DNA of 64,000 nt. Origin: Elusimicrobiota bacterium. Lineage in GTDB: Bacteria > Elusimicrobiota > Elusimicrobia > UBA1565 > JACRDR01. The stretch's first letter is position 1. Each line of letters opens with the position of its first letter. Shown here piece by piece: positions 41,233 to 50,508 of the stretch. The notes below the pieces were generated by a model. It ran no database searches, was not told the DNA's origin, and saw only the letters and a list, made by a program, of their open reading frames with translations. The stretch covers positions 372,001-436,000 of the forward strand of contig JACQBA010000011.1 in NCBI GenBank assembly GCA_016194745.1. Direction: 5' to 3'. Both the position numbers and the translations under genes were made by a program.

Positions 41233-41712
41233 ATGACAAAGGCAAAGGACATCATGCGCAGGCACGTCGTGACGGTGGACCCCAGGATGACGGTGCGGGA
41301 GGTGGCGGCCCTATTCATTGACCGGGAGATCAGCGGCGCGCCGGTGATCGACGGCAAGGGGGATTTGGTAGGCGTAGTGTCGCAGACGGACCTCGTTCGC
41401 CGCGAGCGCGAATCGCGCGCGGAGGTCGAGGTCCCCGGATACTATCGCGACGGGGAGACCTCGGTCTACATCAGCGGGTACCAGGTTAAGGATCCGGACT
41501 TCACGCGCGTCGGCGACGTTATGACTCCGGCCGTGATCTCCGCGGACGAGGAGACGCCGGTCGAGGAGCTGGCCAAGATGATGCTGAAGAGACACATCCA
41601 TCGCATCATCATCACGCGCAGCGGCAACCTGAGCGGGATCGTCACGTCGACCGACATGGTCCGCACGCTGCTCGCGAAATCGACCACCGGCCATAAGGCG
41701 GCAAAGGCCTAG
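41233..41712 (+). CDS. tandem CBS-domain protein
   Basis: A 159-residue protein with two CBS domains: AKDIMRRHVVTVDPRMTVRE...GVVSQTDLVRR and VGDVMTPAVISADEETPVEE...GIVTSTDMVRTLL. CBS pairs sense adenosyl nucleotides. No attached enzyme domain, so it is a stand-alone sensor. ATG 41233 has AAAGGAGG upstream. Its stop overlaps the convergent CHAD gene's stop. Confidence 0.93.
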   Translation: MTKAKDIMRRHVVTVDPRMTVREVAALFIDREISGAPVIDGKGDLVGVVSQTDLVRRERESRAEVEVPGYYRDGETSVYISGYQVKDPDFTRVGDVMTPAVISADEETPVEELAKMMLKRHIHRIIITRSGNLSGIVTSTDMVRTLLAKSTTGHKAAKA

Positions 41713-42578
41713 CTGCGCCCGATCGTCGGTGACAGAGCGTGCCGGAGCGCCTCCAGGCGCGACGGTCCGCTCCAGTCGGCGCGAAAGCGGCGGAACAGCG
41801 CGTCGCGCTCCGCGTCGATCACTCCGCGCAAGTGCGCCGCGCCTTCATCTTCGTGGAGCCGTTCGAGGAGGAGGTCTCGGTCGTGAACGTCGCCGAGCAG
41901 GTCCTGTAGGCGCTTCAACGTCCCGATCGCGGACTCCACGCGCTCGTCGTCCGACGCGAACGGCTCCAATAGATACCTCAGCCGCTTGGCCTCTATTCGC
42001 GCGCGGTGCATGGATCGGACGGAATGCAGGCCGCGCACGCCCGCCAGACTCCGGGACGTCTCCCGGGCTTGCCCGAGGATGCGCTCGGCGGCCGCCTCGC
42101 GGAAGGACCGGGCGTCCCGCGGACCCGACGCCGCGGGCGCGCTCAGCCGCCGGCGGAGTTTGCGCTCCAGGCGCTCGAACCGTCGAAACATCTTCCTACG
42201 CTTTCTCCGGCCGAAGCCGGGGGCGTCGTCCTCGAGGCGCTTTTCCGTAGAGAGCATTGCAAGACGCTCGTGCTTGCCCGTTCCGTCCAGGCGCTCGCGC
42301 AGCCAAGCCGCCTGTACCTCGTAGTTGCGCAGCGCGTCCGTGCGGATGAACAGCTTCTTGACGCGCCGCACGACGGATTTGGGCATGACGCCGTCCGGGA
42401 AGATCCGCCGATACGTCCGCAGGTGCGTATGAAGCCTCCGCAGCGCGACGCGGAAATCGTGCACGCCTTCCGGATCCTTTCGTTCCAGCCGCTTGGCGGC
42501 GTCTCGGGCCTCGTCTAGGATGCCCAGCGCGAGCATTGCCGCTCCGCGAACCGCGGGTAGGGCCGTTACCGAAGGCAT
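41709..42578 (-). CDS. CHAD-domain protein
   Basis: A 289-residue all-helical, strongly basic protein. VHDFRVALRRLHTHLRTYR and a later MHRARIEAKRLRYLLEPFAS are the two halves of the CHAD domain. CHAD proteins bind inorganic polyphosphate and often accompany polyphosphate enzymes; none is adjacent. A degenerate -24/-12 element lies upstream at 42645. Confidence 0.85.
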   Translation of the reverse strand: MPSVTALPAVRGAAMLALGILDEARDAAKRLERKDPEGVHDFRVALRRLHTHLRTYRRIFPDGVMPKSVVRRVKKLFIRTDALRNYEVQAAWLRERLDGTGKHERLAMLSTEKRLEDDAPGFGRRKRRKMFRRFERLERKLRRRLSAPAASGPRDARSFREAAAERILGQARETSRSLAGVRGLHSVRSMHRARIEAKRLRYLLEPFASDDERVESAIGTLKRLQDLLGDVHDRDLLLERLHEDEGAAHLRGVIDAERDALFRRFRADWSGPSRLEALRHALSPTIGRS

Positions 42579-42644
42579 CGGGCCTCCTGGGCGTCGCCTC
42601 GATAATAGCGTAGCGCCGGCGGCGGCGCCTCGCCAGTCTTCAGA

Positions 42645-42660
42645 CGCAACGAATTTGCGA
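42645..42660 (-). promoter_or_regulatory. degenerate -24/-12 element of the CHAD gene
   Basis: Minus strand TCGCAAATTCGTTGCG; the -12 half is typical, but GG is CG. Predicted start near 42634. Confidence 0.3.
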
Positions 42661-42668
42661 CGGTAACG

Positions 42669-43565
42669 CTAGCCTCCGCCGAGCCGGCGGGCGTTTCGCT
42701 GATGCCAGTCGGCCTGGCGGTACTCGCCCGGGAGCCAAAGGACGCCGTCCATCAGGTACCGCTCGCGGTCCAGGGGGAGCAGGAGCTTTTCGGGAGTCGC
42801 GCGCCTTCGCAGGGAGGAAATCAAGGCCGCGGCGGCTCCGTCTTGGCGGTTGTCCTCGGTGAACGCGACCAGCTCGGTCAGGAAGCTGTAGCTGCGCGAG
42901 CGCGCGCCGTGGAGGGACGAGAGCAGCGCCGGCTGCCGAGACGACCGGACATGCCAGGCTCCGACGAAGGCCAGGACTCGACTCCGAGGATCCTCGGCCA
43001 GCGTCTGCGCGATGCGGTAGACCATGGCGCAATCGCGGGGATCGTGGCCGACCGGACACGCGGCCAAAGCCGCCTCGTAGTCTGCCTCCGCCGCCGGCAG
43101 GCGCCAGGAGCAGTCCTGCGGGACGAGCTGAGGCCTTAGCCGCCTCTTGTACTTCTCCCGGATGTCCATGGCGACGGCTTTGATCCCCGCCGACCGCGCC
43201 CTGTCCAACAGCTGAAGATAGGCGTCGGCGAGATCGTCCGGACCGTCCTGCCAGAACCGCTCCATGTGCTCGCGGATCGTCCCGCGGCAGGAGCCGTCCG
43301 CATGAAACCGGTCCAGCCACGGCTGCGCGTCGGCGGGCAGCATCTCCAGGGTGATATGTGTGATGCCGGCCTCCCGGAGGCGGTCCATGCTCGAGGCGAG
43401 CTCGAGGCGCGCGTCCTTGAAGTCGTGGGAGTCGCCCAGGAAGAGAACGCGCTCGGGGCCGGAGGCCAAGACACGCCAATCCAGCGGGACCGGCGACAGC
43501 GCTTCGCATTGAGCGCGGGCCGAAAACAGCGTCGCCGCAACAAGCGCGGCGTACGCGGCGCGCAT
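42669..43565 (-). CDS. exported ChaN/Tiki-like protein
   Basis: A 298-residue protein with a short signal peptide (first 18 residues). VLFLGDSHDFKDARLELASS, THITLEMLPADAQ, HMERFWQDGPDDL, AFVGAWHVRSSRQ are the blocks of the ChaN/TraB (Tiki) superfamily, in which Glu and His residues bind haem iron or metal. Here GxxH is GDSH. It lies 3 nt after transketolase but otherwise resembles an envelope protein; function is not clear. Confidence 0.72.
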   Translation of the reverse strand: MRAAYAALVAATLFSARAQCEALSPVPLDWRVLASGPERVLFLGDSHDFKDARLELASSMDRLREAGITHITLEMLPADAQPWLDRFHADGSCRGTIREHMERFWQDGPDDLADAYLQLLDRARSAGIKAVAMDIREKYKRRLRPQLVPQDCSWRLPAAEADYEAALAACPVGHDPRDCAMVYRIAQTLAEDPRSRVLAFVGAWHVRSSRQPALLSSLHGARSRSYSFLTELVAFTEDNRQDGAAAALISSLRRRATPEKLLLPLDRERYLMDGVLWLPGEYRQADWHQRNARRLGGG

Positions 43566-43568
43566 GGG

Positions 43569-45644
43569 TCAGCGGCCGGCGGCCTTGGCGATCTGTGCTT
43601 TGGCGGCCGCGGCGATGTTCTCGGCGGTAAACCCGAACTTGCGCTCGAGGTCCTTGGCGGGCGCCGACGCGCCGAAGCGCCGCATGCCGATGGCTTGCCC
43701 GGTCATGCCGATGTAGCGCTCCCAGCCGAGCGGCGAGGCGGCCTCGACGGAGACGCGGGCCGTCACGGCCGCGGGCAGGACCGACGCCTTATAGGCGTCG
43801 CTTTGCTGCTCGAAAAGCTCCCAGGACGGCATGCTGACCACGCGGGCCGCGACGCCTTCGGCCTTGAGGGCTTCGTAGGCCGCGAGGGTCGGCGCCACTT
43901 CGGTGCCGGTGGCGAGCAGCAGGACCTGCGGCTTGCCGTCGGGGGCGTCCGCGACCACGTAGGCTCCCTTGGCTGCGCCGGAGGCCGGCGCGTACTTCGT
44001 CCGGTCGATCGTCGGCGTCGCCTGGCGCGAGAGGACGAAGGCCGCGGGATGCCGGCGCTGCGGCATCACCACGCGCCAAAGCTCGGCGACCTCGTTGGCG
44101 TCGGCCGGCCTCAGCACGAGCAGCCCGGGGGTCGCCCGCATGCCCGCCAGGTGCTCGATCGGCTGGTGCGTCGGACCGTCCTCGCCGAGGCCGATCGAAT
44201 CGTGGGTGAAGACGTAGATCGTCGGGATCTCCATGAGCGCCGCGAGGCGGACCGACGGGCGGCAGTAGTCCAGGAAGTTGAGGAAGGTCGCGCCGAAGGC
44301 CCGGACCTTGCTGTGCGCGAGGCCGTTCAAGGCCGCGCCCATCGCGTGTTCGCGGATGCCGAAGCGGAGGTTGCGGCCCTCCGGCGTCGCGGCCTGGAGG
44401 TCCGGCGAGCCCGCGATCAGCGTCATCGTCGAAGGCGCCAAGTCCGCGGAGCCGCCGATGAGCCACGGAACGTTCTTCGCGACGGCGTTGAGCACCTTGC
44501 CCGAGGACGCGCGGGTGGCCAGCCCCTTCTCATCCGCCGGGAAGCTGGGGATGTCCTTGTCCCAGCCGGCCGGGAGTTCACGCCGCTGCATCCGCTCGAT
44601 CTGGTCAGCGAGCTCGGGATGCTTCGTCTTGTACTCGGCGAAGAGCTTCTGCCAGCCGGACCTCAGGTCGCCGCCGCGGCGGCCGATGCCGCGCGCGAAG
44701 TCCTCTTTGACCCCGCTCGGGATCAGGAACTTCGCGTCCGCCGGCCAGCCGTACGCCTGCTTCGCGCCGCGGACCTCGTCGTCGCCCAGAGGCTCGCCGT
44801 GCGCGTGCGCCGTGTCCTGCTTCTTCGGCGCGCCGAAACCGATGTGGCTTTCCGCGATGATGAGCGTCGGCCGGTCCTGGGCGTCTTGGAACGCGGACAG
44901 GGCGCGGCCGACCTCGCCGGAGTCGTTGGCGTTCTTGACGTGCAGGACGTTCCAGCCGTAGCCCTTGAAGCGCTCGGCCACGTTCTCCGAGAACGCGAGG
45001 TCCGTCTTGCCCTCGATGGTGATGCGATTGCTGTCGTAGATCCAGCAGAGGTTCGCGAGCTTGAGGTGCGCGGCCAGGGAGGCCGCCTCGCCCGTGACGC
45101 CCTCCATCATGCAGCCGTCGCCGCAGATCGAGTAGACGTCGTAGTCGAAAATCTCGAAACCGGGCCGGTTGTACTGGGCCGCGAGCCAGCGCTGCGCGAT
45201 GGCCATCCCGACGCTGACGCCGAGGCCCTGGCCGAGGGGGCCGGTCGTCGTCTCGACGCCGGTCGTCCAGCGGTATTCCGGATGTCCGGGAGTCGCGCTG
45301 TCGAGCTGGCGAAAGCGCTTGATCTCGTCGAGCGAGACGGCGGGCCGGCCGAGGGGATTGTACTCCTCGTCGACCGCCTGGACGTCGGCGAGGTGCAGGA
45401 GCGAGTACAGGAGCATCGACGCGTGTCCCGCCGAAAGGACGAACCGATCGCGGTTGGGCCAGATCGGGTCGGCGGGATCGTAGCGGAGGAATTCCTGCCA
45501 AAGAGTGTAGGCGAGCGCCGCCAGTCCCATCGGCGCGCCGGGATGTCCGCTCTTCGCCTGCTGGACCGCGTCGATCGACAGCGTGCGGATGGTGTCGATG
45601 CTCAGCTGCGCGGTCGAGGCCTTGGGCTGGGAGGCAGATTCCAT
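43569..45644 (-). CDS. tkt: transketolase
   Basis: A 691-residue TPP enzyme. N-terminal SIDTIRTLSIDAVQQAKSGHPGAPMG; TPP-binding CGDGCMMEGVTGEAASLAAH then NLCWIYDSNRITIEG; pyrimidine-domain FTHDSIGLGEDGPTHQPIEH and the C-terminal domain from about 560. It transfers two-carbon units in the pentose phosphate pathway. I start at ATG 45644 because AGGAGA lies 9 nt upstream; an in-frame ATG at 45671 is weaker. Confidence 0.95.
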   Translation of the reverse strand: MESASQPKASTAQLSIDTIRTLSIDAVQQAKSGHPGAPMGLAALAYTLWQEFLRYDPADPIWPNRDRFVLSAGHASMLLYSLLHLADVQAVDEEYNPLGRPAVSLDEIKRFRQLDSATPGHPEYRWTTGVETTTGPLGQGLGVSVGMAIAQRWLAAQYNRPGFEIFDYDVYSICGDGCMMEGVTGEAASLAAHLKLANLCWIYDSNRITIEGKTDLAFSENVAERFKGYGWNVLHVKNANDSGEVGRALSAFQDAQDRPTLIIAESHIGFGAPKKQDTAHAHGEPLGDDEVRGAKQAYGWPADAKFLIPSGVKEDFARGIGRRGGDLRSGWQKLFAEYKTKHPELADQIERMQRRELPAGWDKDIPSFPADEKGLATRASSGKVLNAVAKNVPWLIGGSADLAPSTMTLIAGSPDLQAATPEGRNLRFGIREHAMGAALNGLAHSKVRAFGATFLNFLDYCRPSVRLAALMEIPTIYVFTHDSIGLGEDGPTHQPIEHLAGMRATPGLLVLRPADANEVAELWRVVMPQRRHPAAFVLSRQATPTIDRTKYAPASGAAKGAYVVADAPDGKPQVLLLATGTEVAPTLAAYEALKAEGVAARVVSMPSWELFEQQSDAYKASVLPAAVTARVSVEAASPLGWERYIGMTGQAIGMRRFGASAPAKDLERKFGFTAENIAAAAKAQIAKAAGR

Positions 45645-45755
45645 TTCGGGGGTCTCCTGGAGGGGGTTCATGGGCCTATATTCTCGCCGTTTTGAAGCGG
45701 CGGAGTCAACGGCTTGACAGCACAAGCACGGAAGATTCAGCCGCCGCTTCGTAAA

Positions 45756-45772
45756 TTGAAATGCAGTATCAA
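45756..45772. promoter_or_regulatory. Fur-like palindrome 1
   Basis: TTGAAATGCAGTATCAA, an imperfect 8-1-8 inverted repeat that resembles the two other sites of this locus (TTGAAAYK-C-ARTWTCAA). Confidence 0.5.
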
Positions 45773-45779
45773 ATATCGA

Positions 45780-45809
45780 TTGACAGACCTGGCGTCGGTT
45801 TTGTAAATT
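45780..45809 (+). promoter_or_regulatory. sigma-70-type promoter of the exbB operon
   Basis: TTGACA (45780-45785), 18 bp, TAAATT (45804-45809). The second palindrome covers the -10 and start region, so a repressor there would block transcription. Confidence 0.5.
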
Positions 45810-45824
45810 GAAACTCAATTTCAA
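45808..45824. promoter_or_regulatory. Fur-like palindrome 2
   Basis: TTGAAACTCAATTTCAA, a good inverted repeat (TTGAAA...TTTCAA) 16 nt before the exbB start codon. Similar in layout to a Fur 7-1-7 box. Confidence 0.6.
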
Positions 45825-45839
45825 ATCGAGGAGAACGGA

Positions 45840-46502
45840 ATGATCGAGATATTCAAGCGCATCGCGTTGGTCGGGGACGTCTGGGTGCTGTGGGGGCTCG
45901 TGGCCGCGAGCATCGCGTCCTTGGGCGTCATCGTCGAGCGTTGGAGGGTGTTTCAATCCGAAGCGTCCGACTTCCCGGCGCTGTTCGACGCGCTTTCGCG
46001 GAGGCTGGACGGCGGGGACTTGGCGGGCGCGCGCCAAGCGGCGCACGCGAGCACAGGCCTCGAGGCGCGCGTGGCGATCGCGGGGCTTGAGGCGATCGGA
46101 AAGGGCCCCGCCTCCGTCCAAGAGGCCATGACCTCGGCGCTCATCCTGGAGCGCGGCCGTCTCGAGAAGAACCTCATCGCGCTGGGGACGCTGGGCAACA
46201 ATGCCCCGTTCGTCGGGCTCTTCGGGACTGTGCTCGGCGTGATCAAGGCGTTCAACGATTTGGCGACGACCGGCGGCACCGGGGCCGCAGCCGTGATGGC
46301 GGGCATCTCGTCGGCGCTCGTCGCCACGGCGTTCGGCATCCTGGTCGCGATCCCGGCGGTCGCCGCCAACAACGCCTTCCAGTCCAGGCTAAAGAGGAAG
46401 TGCGCCAACGCGCAGAGCTTGATCCACTTTCTCCTCGCCTTCCTTAGGGATGAATCGTCGAACCGCCGCGCCCGGACGGCGGACGAGAGAGTCCGGTTGT
46501 GA
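45840..46502 (+). CDS. exbB: ExbB/TolQ-family proton channel protein
   Basis: A 220-residue inner-membrane protein with three predicted membrane segments: one near the N-terminus (DVWVLWGLVAASIASLGVIV), then ALGTLGNNAPFVGLFGTVLG and ATAFGILVAIPAVAANNAFQ at the C-terminal half. GLFGTVLGVIKAF is the typical ExbB/MotA block. It energises TonB. GAGGAGAACGG precedes the ATG. It starts the iron-uptake operon. Confidence 0.93.
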   Translation: MIEIFKRIALVGDVWVLWGLVAASIASLGVIVERWRVFQSEASDFPALFDALSRRLDGGDLAGARQAAHASTGLEARVAIAGLEAIGKGPASVQEAMTSALILERGRLEKNLIALGTLGNNAPFVGLFGTVLGVIKAFNDLATTGGTGAAAVMAGISSALVATAFGILVAIPAVAANNAFQSRLKRKCANAQSLIHFLLAFLRDESSNRRARTADERVRL

Positions 46503-46900
46503 GCGCCATGGATTCGAGCGACGACGGGACGGTGACGGGCATCAACGTCACTCCGATGGTAGACATCATGCTGGTCTTGCTGGTCATCTTCATGGTCACG
46601 GCCCATTTCGTGACCGAGTCTGGCCTCAATGTGAACCTCCCGAAGGCGGCCACCGCCGAAACGGCCGCGACCCCGGCGCTGAGCGTGACCCTCGATTCCT
46701 CCGGCGCGCTTCATCTGATGGATCAGACGGTCGACATCAACGGGCTGAAGGCCAATCTAGCGCGCGAGTCGAAGCGGGATCCCGGCGTGCGCGTGACGCT
46801 GGCGGCGGACGGCGCGTTGCCTTATAGAGAGGTAGTCGGCGTGCTGGATTCGATCAAGCAGGCGGGCGTGACGCGCGTAGCCCTGGCGGCAGTGCGCTGA
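46499..46900 (+). CDS. exbD: ExbD/TolR-family protein
   Basis: A 133-residue protein: INVTPMVDIMLVLLVIFMVT, the single membrane anchor with the essential Asp (VDIMLVLL), then the periplasmic domain (GVRVTLAADGALPYREVVGV). The GTG at 46499 overlaps the exbB stop (GTGA); an ATG at 46508 is also possible. It forms the proton channel with ExbB. Confidence 0.93.
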   Translation: MSAMDSSDDGTVTGINVTPMVDIMLVLLVIFMVTAHFVTESGLNVNLPKAATAETAATPALSVTLDSSGALHLMDQTVDINGLKANLARESKRDPGVRVTLAADGALPYREVVGVLDSIKQAGVTRVALAAVR

Positions 46901-46902
46901 GG

Positions 46903-47565
46903 ATGACCGTCAAGCGCTGGCTGGTCGGCGGCCTGCTCGGAAGCTGCGTGATTTCGGCTCTACTGCACGCCGGCGCGTGGGCCGGATTTTATGCCGCGTT
47001 CAGAGGCGTCCCGGCCCCGATCGTCGCGGAGCTCGATCTCTCTTTGGTGTCGATGGTTCCGCCCAACCCCGGCGGAGGCCGCGCGACCCGCTCTGTTGAA
47101 GCGTGGACCGCGCCGCCGAAGGGGCCGGCTCCCGCTCCCTCGGTTCCCCCCGAGGACGTCCGGCCGGCGGCCCAGCCAGCGGAGGAGGAATCCACGCTTT
47201 GTCCCGAGCCGTGCAAGGCGGCAGGTGAAGGAACGGGAGGCGGAGGGACCGGCGAAGGGCATGGCGTCTACGTCCCGGCGTCGCAGACGGCGCGTCAGCC
47301 GCGGTGGATCCGCAACTTCATCACTTCGCGCGACTATCCGATCTTGGCGCGCCAGCAGGGCAAGGACGGCCGCGTGACATTGTCCGTGCTGCTGGACTCC
47401 GAAGGACGAGTGCTCGACGTCCGCCTCTTGGAGGGTGCCTACGAGCTCCTCAACGAGGTGGCGCTCCGCAAGGTCCGCCAGGCGGTCTTCACTCCGGCGT
47501 ACGACGCCTCCGGAAAGGCCGTCCCGTGCCAGGTGACGTTGCCGATCCGATTCGAGCTTCGATGA
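46903..47565 (+). CDS. tonB: TonB-like energy transducer
   Basis: A 220-residue protein: N-terminal anchor (VGGLLGSCVISALLHAGAWA), a Pro-rich middle (GPAPAPSVPPEDVRPAAQPA) and a C-terminal TonB domain (YPILARQQGKDGRVTLSVLL, LNEVALRKVRQAVFTPAYDA). An SxxxH-type motif (SALLH) lies in the anchor. It carries energy to the receptor encoded next. Confidence 0.9.
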   Translation: MTVKRWLVGGLLGSCVISALLHAGAWAGFYAAFRGVPAPIVAELDLSLVSMVPPNPGGGRATRSVEAWTAPPKGPAPAPSVPPEDVRPAAQPAEEESTLCPEPCKAAGEGTGGGGTGEGHGVYVPASQTARQPRWIRNFITSRDYPILARQQGKDGRVTLSVLLDSEGRVLDVRLLEGAYELLNEVALRKVRQAVFTPAYDASGKAVPCQVTLPIRFELR

Positions 47566-47584
47566 GACATAATGAGAGGACATC

Positions 47585-49825
47585 ATGAAACGTAACACCA
47601 AGAGAGGGCGCCAATTTTTCGAGATCTTCGTCTGGAGATGCAGGCAATGGCAGTCGGCGCGCGGGCTGCATTGCCGGCAGTGGGGCAGGGTGGTGACGGC
47701 CGGCACCTTCGGCGTCGCGATCCTCTCAAGCGCGGCCAGGAAGACATGGGCGCAGGACGATCCTGCGAAGCTGCCGGAAGTGGTCGTTACTGGCGAGCGG
47801 AAGTCCTACAAGCCCGAGGGCCCGTCGTCCCCGAAGTACACCCAGCCGCTGCGGGACATCCCGCAGACCGTCACCATCGTCCCGCAAGCTGTGATCCAAG
47901 AGCAGGGCGCGACGACGCTGCGGGACGTGCTGAGGAACGTCTCCGGCATCAGCATCCAGGCCGGGGAAGGCGGCGTACCGGCCGGAGACAACCTCTCGAT
48001 CCGCGGATTCGGCGCGCGCACCGACATCTTCATCGACGGCGTGCGCGATTTCGGCGGCTACGCGCGGGATCCGTTCGATTTTGAGCAGATCGAGGTGGTC
48101 AAGGGTCCGGCGTCCTCCTACGGAGGGCGAGGTTCGACCGGCGGGTCGGTAAACATGACGACCAAGATGCCTCGCGCGGACGCGTTCCGAAGAGGCGAGA
48201 TCAGCATGGGCAGCGCCGACTACAAGCGCGTCACGGCCGACGTCAACCAGCCCTTGTCGCCGCTCGGGTGGGAGCGATCCGCGTTCCGGCTCAACCTGCT
48301 CTGGCACGATGCGGCGGTGCCGGGGCGGGACGTCGCGCACAACAGTCGATGGGGTGCCGCGCCCGCCTTCCTATTCGGCCTCGGCTCTCCGACCAAGCTG
48401 ACGGTGACCTATCTTCACTTGGATCAGTACAATCAGCCGGACTACGGCATTCCGTGGGTCCCGGAGACGAACACGGCGCTCGTCGCCTACCGCGGCAAGG
48501 CGCCGCCCACGGACTTCAGCAACTACTACGGGCTCATCGACCGCGACTTCGAACGAACGCTCACCGACGTGCCCACGGTCATCCTGTCCCATGAATTCGA
48601 CGGAGGCTCGACCCTTCGAAACCTGACGCGCTACGGGAGGACGTACCGGGAATCGCTGATAACGACGCCTCGCTTCGCCGCCAACAACAGCACGAACGTG
48701 ACGCGCGAACTCAAGGGGCGGGATCAGACCGATACGGTGCTGTCGAACCAGATTGATCTGACGCTGCGTTTCAAGACGGGCTCGGTGGACCATGCGCTTG
48801 TCACCGGGCTCGAGGTGGCTCGGGAGGAGTCCAACAACACGCCGCGCGGCGGGGCGACCGGTCCCGTGACGAGTCTTTCATCGCCGAACCCGAGCTCGCC
48901 GTACACGTTCTCGATCCTTCCGAGCACGTTCACGTTCGGGAAGGCTGAGACGCATGGCGTCTACGCTTTCGAGACCATGCGGTTCGGCGAAAAGTGGGAG
49001 CTCAGCGGCGGCGCTCGCTGGGACAAGCTCGGCTCCAGCGTCCGGACGATCCCCGTGAAGGGCCCGGAGACGCTCCTGACCCGCGGCGACGAGATGATCA
49101 GCGGGCGGGCGGGTCTCGTCTTCAAGCCTGTCCCCAGCGGCAGCCTGTACGCAGGCTACGGCACGTCGTTCAATCCGTCCGCGGAAGGCTTGACCCTCGC
49201 CAACACGGCGACTTCGGTGAACTCTCCGAATCTCGATCCGGAGGAAAGCCGCAGCTACGAGGTCGGCACGAAATGGGATCTCTTCGGCGAGCGGTTGAGC
49301 GTCGGCGCCGCGCTGTTTCGGACCGAGAAGATCAACGCTCGGACGGAGGACCCGACCTCGGCGGCCGATTTCGTCGTTCTTGAAGGGGTCCAGCGCGTGG
49401 ACGGCGTCGAGTTCAACGTCGCCGGGAGCCCGATGTCCCGCTGGAGCGTCTTCGGCGGGTACACCTACATGGACGGCAGAGTTCTCAGCTCCAAGAACGC
49501 GACGGAGTTGGGTTCGCCGCTTGCGAACACGCCACGGCACTCCGCCAACGTCTGGTCCACGTTCAGGCTGCCGTGGGACGTCGAGATCGGAGGCGGAGCG
49601 CAGTACGTAGGCGCCCGCTACAGCGCGTCGACGAACACGCGCCGATATGCTCCGGGCTATTCGTCCTTCGACGCGATGGTATCCAAGAAAGTCTCCAAGA
49701 GCCTGACGCTGAGGTTCAACGCCTATAATCTGGCGAACGAACGCTATATCGATCGTCTCAGCGGCGGACATTTCATCCCGGGTCCTGGCCGATGGGTGCA
49801 GGGAACGTTGAGCGTGGAGTTCTAA
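47585..49825 (+). CDS. TonB-dependent siderophore receptor
   Basis: A 746-residue receptor: an unusually long basic N-terminus (about 55 residues) before the [17 protein letters not shown] TonB-box region, plug ([59 protein letters not shown]) and a 22-strand barrel ending in SVEF. The catecholate/ferric-siderophore receptor type is favoured by the IDGVRDFG and [17 protein letters not shown] blocks. Ligand unknown. It lies in the Fur-like-controlled operon. Confidence 0.9.
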   Translation: MKRNTKRGRQFFEIFVWRCRQWQSARGLHCRQWGRVVTAGTFGVAILSSAARKTWAQDDPAKLPEVVVTGERKSYKPEGPSSPKYTQPLRDIPQTVTIVPQAVIQEQGATTLRDVLRNVSGISIQAGEGGVPAGDNLSIRGFGARTDIFIDGVRDFGGYARDPFDFEQIEVVKGPASSYGGRGSTGGSVNMTTKMPRADAFRRGEISMGSADYKRVTADVNQPLSPLGWERSAFRLNLLWHDAAVPGRDVAHNSRWGAAPAFLFGLGSPTKLTVTYLHLDQYNQPDYGIPWVPETNTALVAYRGKAPPTDFSNYYGLIDRDFERTLTDVPTVILSHEFDGGSTLRNLTRYGRTYRESLITTPRFAANNSTNVTRELKGRDQTDTVLSNQIDLTLRFKTGSVDHALVTGLEVAREESNNTPRGGATGPVTSLSSPNPSSPYTFSILPSTFTFGKAETHGVYAFETMRFGEKWELSGGARWDKLGSSVRTIPVKGPETLLTRGDEMISGRAGLVFKPVPSGSLYAGYGTSFNPSAEGLTLANTATSVNSPNLDPEESRSYEVGTKWDLFGERLSVGAALFRTEKINARTEDPTSAADFVVLEGVQRVDGVEFNVAGSPMSRWSVFGGYTYMDGRVLSSKNATELGSPLANTPRHSANVWSTFRLPWDVEIGGGAQYVGARYSASTNTRRYAPGYSSFDAMVSKKVSKSLTLRFNAYNLANERYIDRLSGGHFIPGPGRWVQGTLSVEF

Positions 49826-49827
49826 CA

Positions 49828-50508
49828 ATGATATTGAGCATTCCGGACGTATTGACGGCGGAGCAGGTCACTCGCTGCCGCGGTCTCCTGACGGGCGCCG
49901 AATGGGTGGACGGCCGCGTCACGGCGGGCCATCAATCGGCCCTCGCTAAGAACAACATGCAAGTGCCTGAGGATCATCCGGCGGCCCGGGAAGCGGGAGA
50001 CGCGATCCTGGCGGCGCTGAGCCGGCACCCGTTGTTCTTGTCCGCAGCGCTCCCGCTCAAGGTGTTTCCACCGTTGTTCAACCGGTACGCGGGCGGCCAG
50101 GCCTTCGGGACCCATGTCGACAATGCGATCCGGCAGGTGCCCGGAACGCCGCACCGCATCCGGACGGACATGTCGGCGACACTGTTCTTATGCGAGCCCC
50201 ACGAGTACGAAGGCGGCGAGCTTGTGGTGGAGGATACCTACGGCGTGCACGCCTTGAAGCTCCCCGCTGGGCACATGGCCCTATATCCCGCGACGAGCCT
50301 CCATCAGGTGCGTCCCGTGACGAAAGGCGCGCGACTGTGCTCCTTCTTCTGGATCCAGAGCATGGTCCGCGACGACGCGGACCGCACGCTATTGTTCGAT
50401 CTCGACAGCGCTATCCAGACCGTCGGCCGCGGCCAGCCGGAGAGTTCCGCCGCCATACAATTGACCGGCGTGTACCACAACCTTCTTAGGAGATGGGCAG
50501 AAGTATGA
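49828..50508 (+). CDS. piuC: PiuC-family Fe(II)/2-oxoglutarate hydroxylase
   Basis: A 226-residue PKHD-type oxygenase: [11 protein letters not shown] provides the H-x-D pair, a distal His ([13 protein letters not shown]) and the 2OG Arg ([13 protein letters not shown]). The family pairs with siderophore receptors (PiuA/PiuC) and is iron-regulated, although its substrate is unknown. It is 2 nt after the receptor gene. The starting [10 protein letters not shown] is standard. Confidence 0.92.
   Translation: MILSIPDVLTAEQVTRCRGLLTGAEWVDGRVTAGHQSALAKNNMQVPEDHPAAREAGDAILAALSRHPLFLSAALPLKVFPPLFNRYAGGQAFGTHVDNAIRQVPGTPHRIRTDMSATLFLCEPHEYEGGELVVEDTYGVHALKLPAGHMALYPATSLHQVRPVTKGARLCSFFWIQSMVRDDADRTLLFDLDSAIQTVGRGQPESSAAIQLTGVYHNLLRRWAEV

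Noticed and set aside
43266-45695. An 809-residue open frame opposite transketolase
   Set aside because: Same reason: a shadow of the transketolase coding strand.
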